This document shows positions 63,424 to 64,000 of a DNA stretch of 64,000 nt, piece after piece; position 1 is the first letter of the stretch, and the number at the start of each line of letters is the position of its first letter. Made by a program: the position numbers and the translations under genes. The stretch comes from Deltaproteobacteria bacterium (GTDB lineage: Bacteria > Myxococcota_A > UBA9160 > UBA4427), in the NCBI GenBank assembly GCA_016713665.1, contig JADJOR010000002.1, positions 372,001 to 436,000 on the forward strand, read 5' to 3'. The notes below the pieces were generated by a model. That model made no database searches. It was not told the DNA's origin and was given only the letters and a program-made list of their open reading frames with translations.

Positions 63424-64000
63424 GCGAGCGATGCGTGCTGGGGGCCGACATCGGCGTGACGTTCACCGACATCGTGCTCACGCGGGGCGACGGGCAGCTC
63501 CACGTCGTGAAGCAGCTGACGACGCCCGGCGCCCCGGAAGAGAGCGTCCTCGGCGGGATCCGGCGTCTGCTCGAGACGACGGGCGTCGATCCGGCCTCGA
63601 TCGAGCGTGTGGTCCACGGGACGCCCCTCGCGACCAACGCCGTGATCGAGCACAAGGGCGCCCGGGTCGCCTTCGTCACGACGAAGGGCTTCGGCGATCT
63701 GCTGCGGATCAGCCGCGAGGCCCGGGTCGAGGACGACCGCTACGACCTGTTCTTCGAGCCGTCGCCGCCGGTGCTCGAGCGGGATGCGGTGTTCGAGATC
63801 GTCGAGCGCTGCGACGCCCGGGGCGAGGTCCTGGTCGGATTCGACGCGACGCAGGCCCGGGCGGAGGCGGCGCGCATCGCCCGCTACGCGCCCGAGGCGG
63901 TCGCCGTCTGCTTCCTGCATTCCTACGCCCGGCCGGATCACGAAGAGGCGATGGAGGCGATCCTGCACGCGGCGATGCCCGACGTGCGCGTGATCCTCTC
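63420..64000 (+). CDS. Hydantoinase A/oxoprolinase family protein, N-terminal part (runs off window)
   Basis: The first ~193 codons only. G-A-D-I-G-V-T-F-T-D-I-V is the ATP-binding N-terminal strand of the HyuA family (usually G-G-T-F-T-D; here Val replaces the first Gly). H-G-T-P-L-A-T-N-A-V-I-E and T-T-K-G-F-G-D-L-L-R-I also match. It is an actin-fold ATPase that phosphorylates the substrate amide for HyuB. It begins inside the hyuB stop. Confidence 0.9.
   Translation, partial: MSERCVLGADIGVTFTDIVLTRGDGQLHVVKQLTTPGAPEESVLGGIRRLLETTGVDPASIERVVHGTPLATNAVIEHKGARVAFVTTKGFGDLLRISREARVEDDRYDLFFEPSPPVLERDAVFEIVERCDARGEVLVGFDATQARAEAARIARYAPEAVAVCFLHSYARPDHEEAMEAILHAAMPDVRVIL

Overview
The window is one contiguous stretch of very GC-rich, densely packed bacterial DNA, with G or C at most third codon positions and genes often joined by ATGA/GTGA overlaps. 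A TonB-dependent receptor, lipoprotein signals, a DksA-type protein, a probable sigma-54 promoter and several PEP-CTERM proteins point to a Gram-negative proteobacterium-like organism. The mix of amidohydrolases, class III CoA-transferases, TauD oxygenases and PEP-CTERM proteins would fit uncultured myxobacterial/'deltaproteobacterial' lineages. That placement is a guess. I saw no tRNA, rRNA, CRISPR, IS element or exosortase gene.

Layout. 0-5.2 kb: end of an RND/MMPL transporter, alanine dehydrogenase, a sigma-54-preceded DksA/TraR-like gene, an SLC13-type permease and an NAD(P)-dependent dehydrogenase. 5.2-13.3 kb: a large winged-helix/ATPase regulator followed by a FG-GAP/metalloprotease/PEP-CTERM surface protein and a di-heme oxidoreductase; an identical 21-bp element precedes both secreted-protein genes. 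13.3-18.2 kb: AmpG-like permease, DedA protein, a carboxymuconolactone decarboxylase (CMD) family protein and a KtrB/KtrA potassium uptake pair.

18.3-43.4 kb: a long catabolic island. A nine-gene plus-strand run (amidohydrolase, unknown, ketopantoate reductase-like, SDR, CMD, MFS, CoA-transferase, thiolase-like, DUF35) is followed by TauD oxygenases, aldehyde and alcohol dehydrogenases, a nitroreductase, a MarR regulator, more amidohydrolases, a cupin, a P450, an SDR and a second CoA-transferase. Together they look able to import an organic acid or ring compound, oxidise it, attach CoA and cleave it; the substrate cannot be read from the sequence. One PEP-CTERM protein sits inside the P450/amidohydrolase operon.

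43.4-49.1 kb: an anchored protein of unknown function, a second PEP-CTERM protein homologous to the first, and a TPR lipoprotein resembling PrsT of PEP-CTERM systems. 49.2-64 kb: a sulfatase-like hydrolase, a TonB receptor divergent from an outer-membrane-like protein and two PQQ dehydrogenases, two divergent spinster-type MFS transporters, and a HyuB-HyuA pair running off the end.

Sequence quality matters here. At least nine otherwise well-conserved genes are interrupted by small indels, mostly single missing bases in G, C or A runs or GC repeats, and one TauD gene contains a 36-base G tract plus about 140 bases of almost pure G. These look more like sequencing or assembly errors than decay, so interrupted genes are given as single spanning entries.
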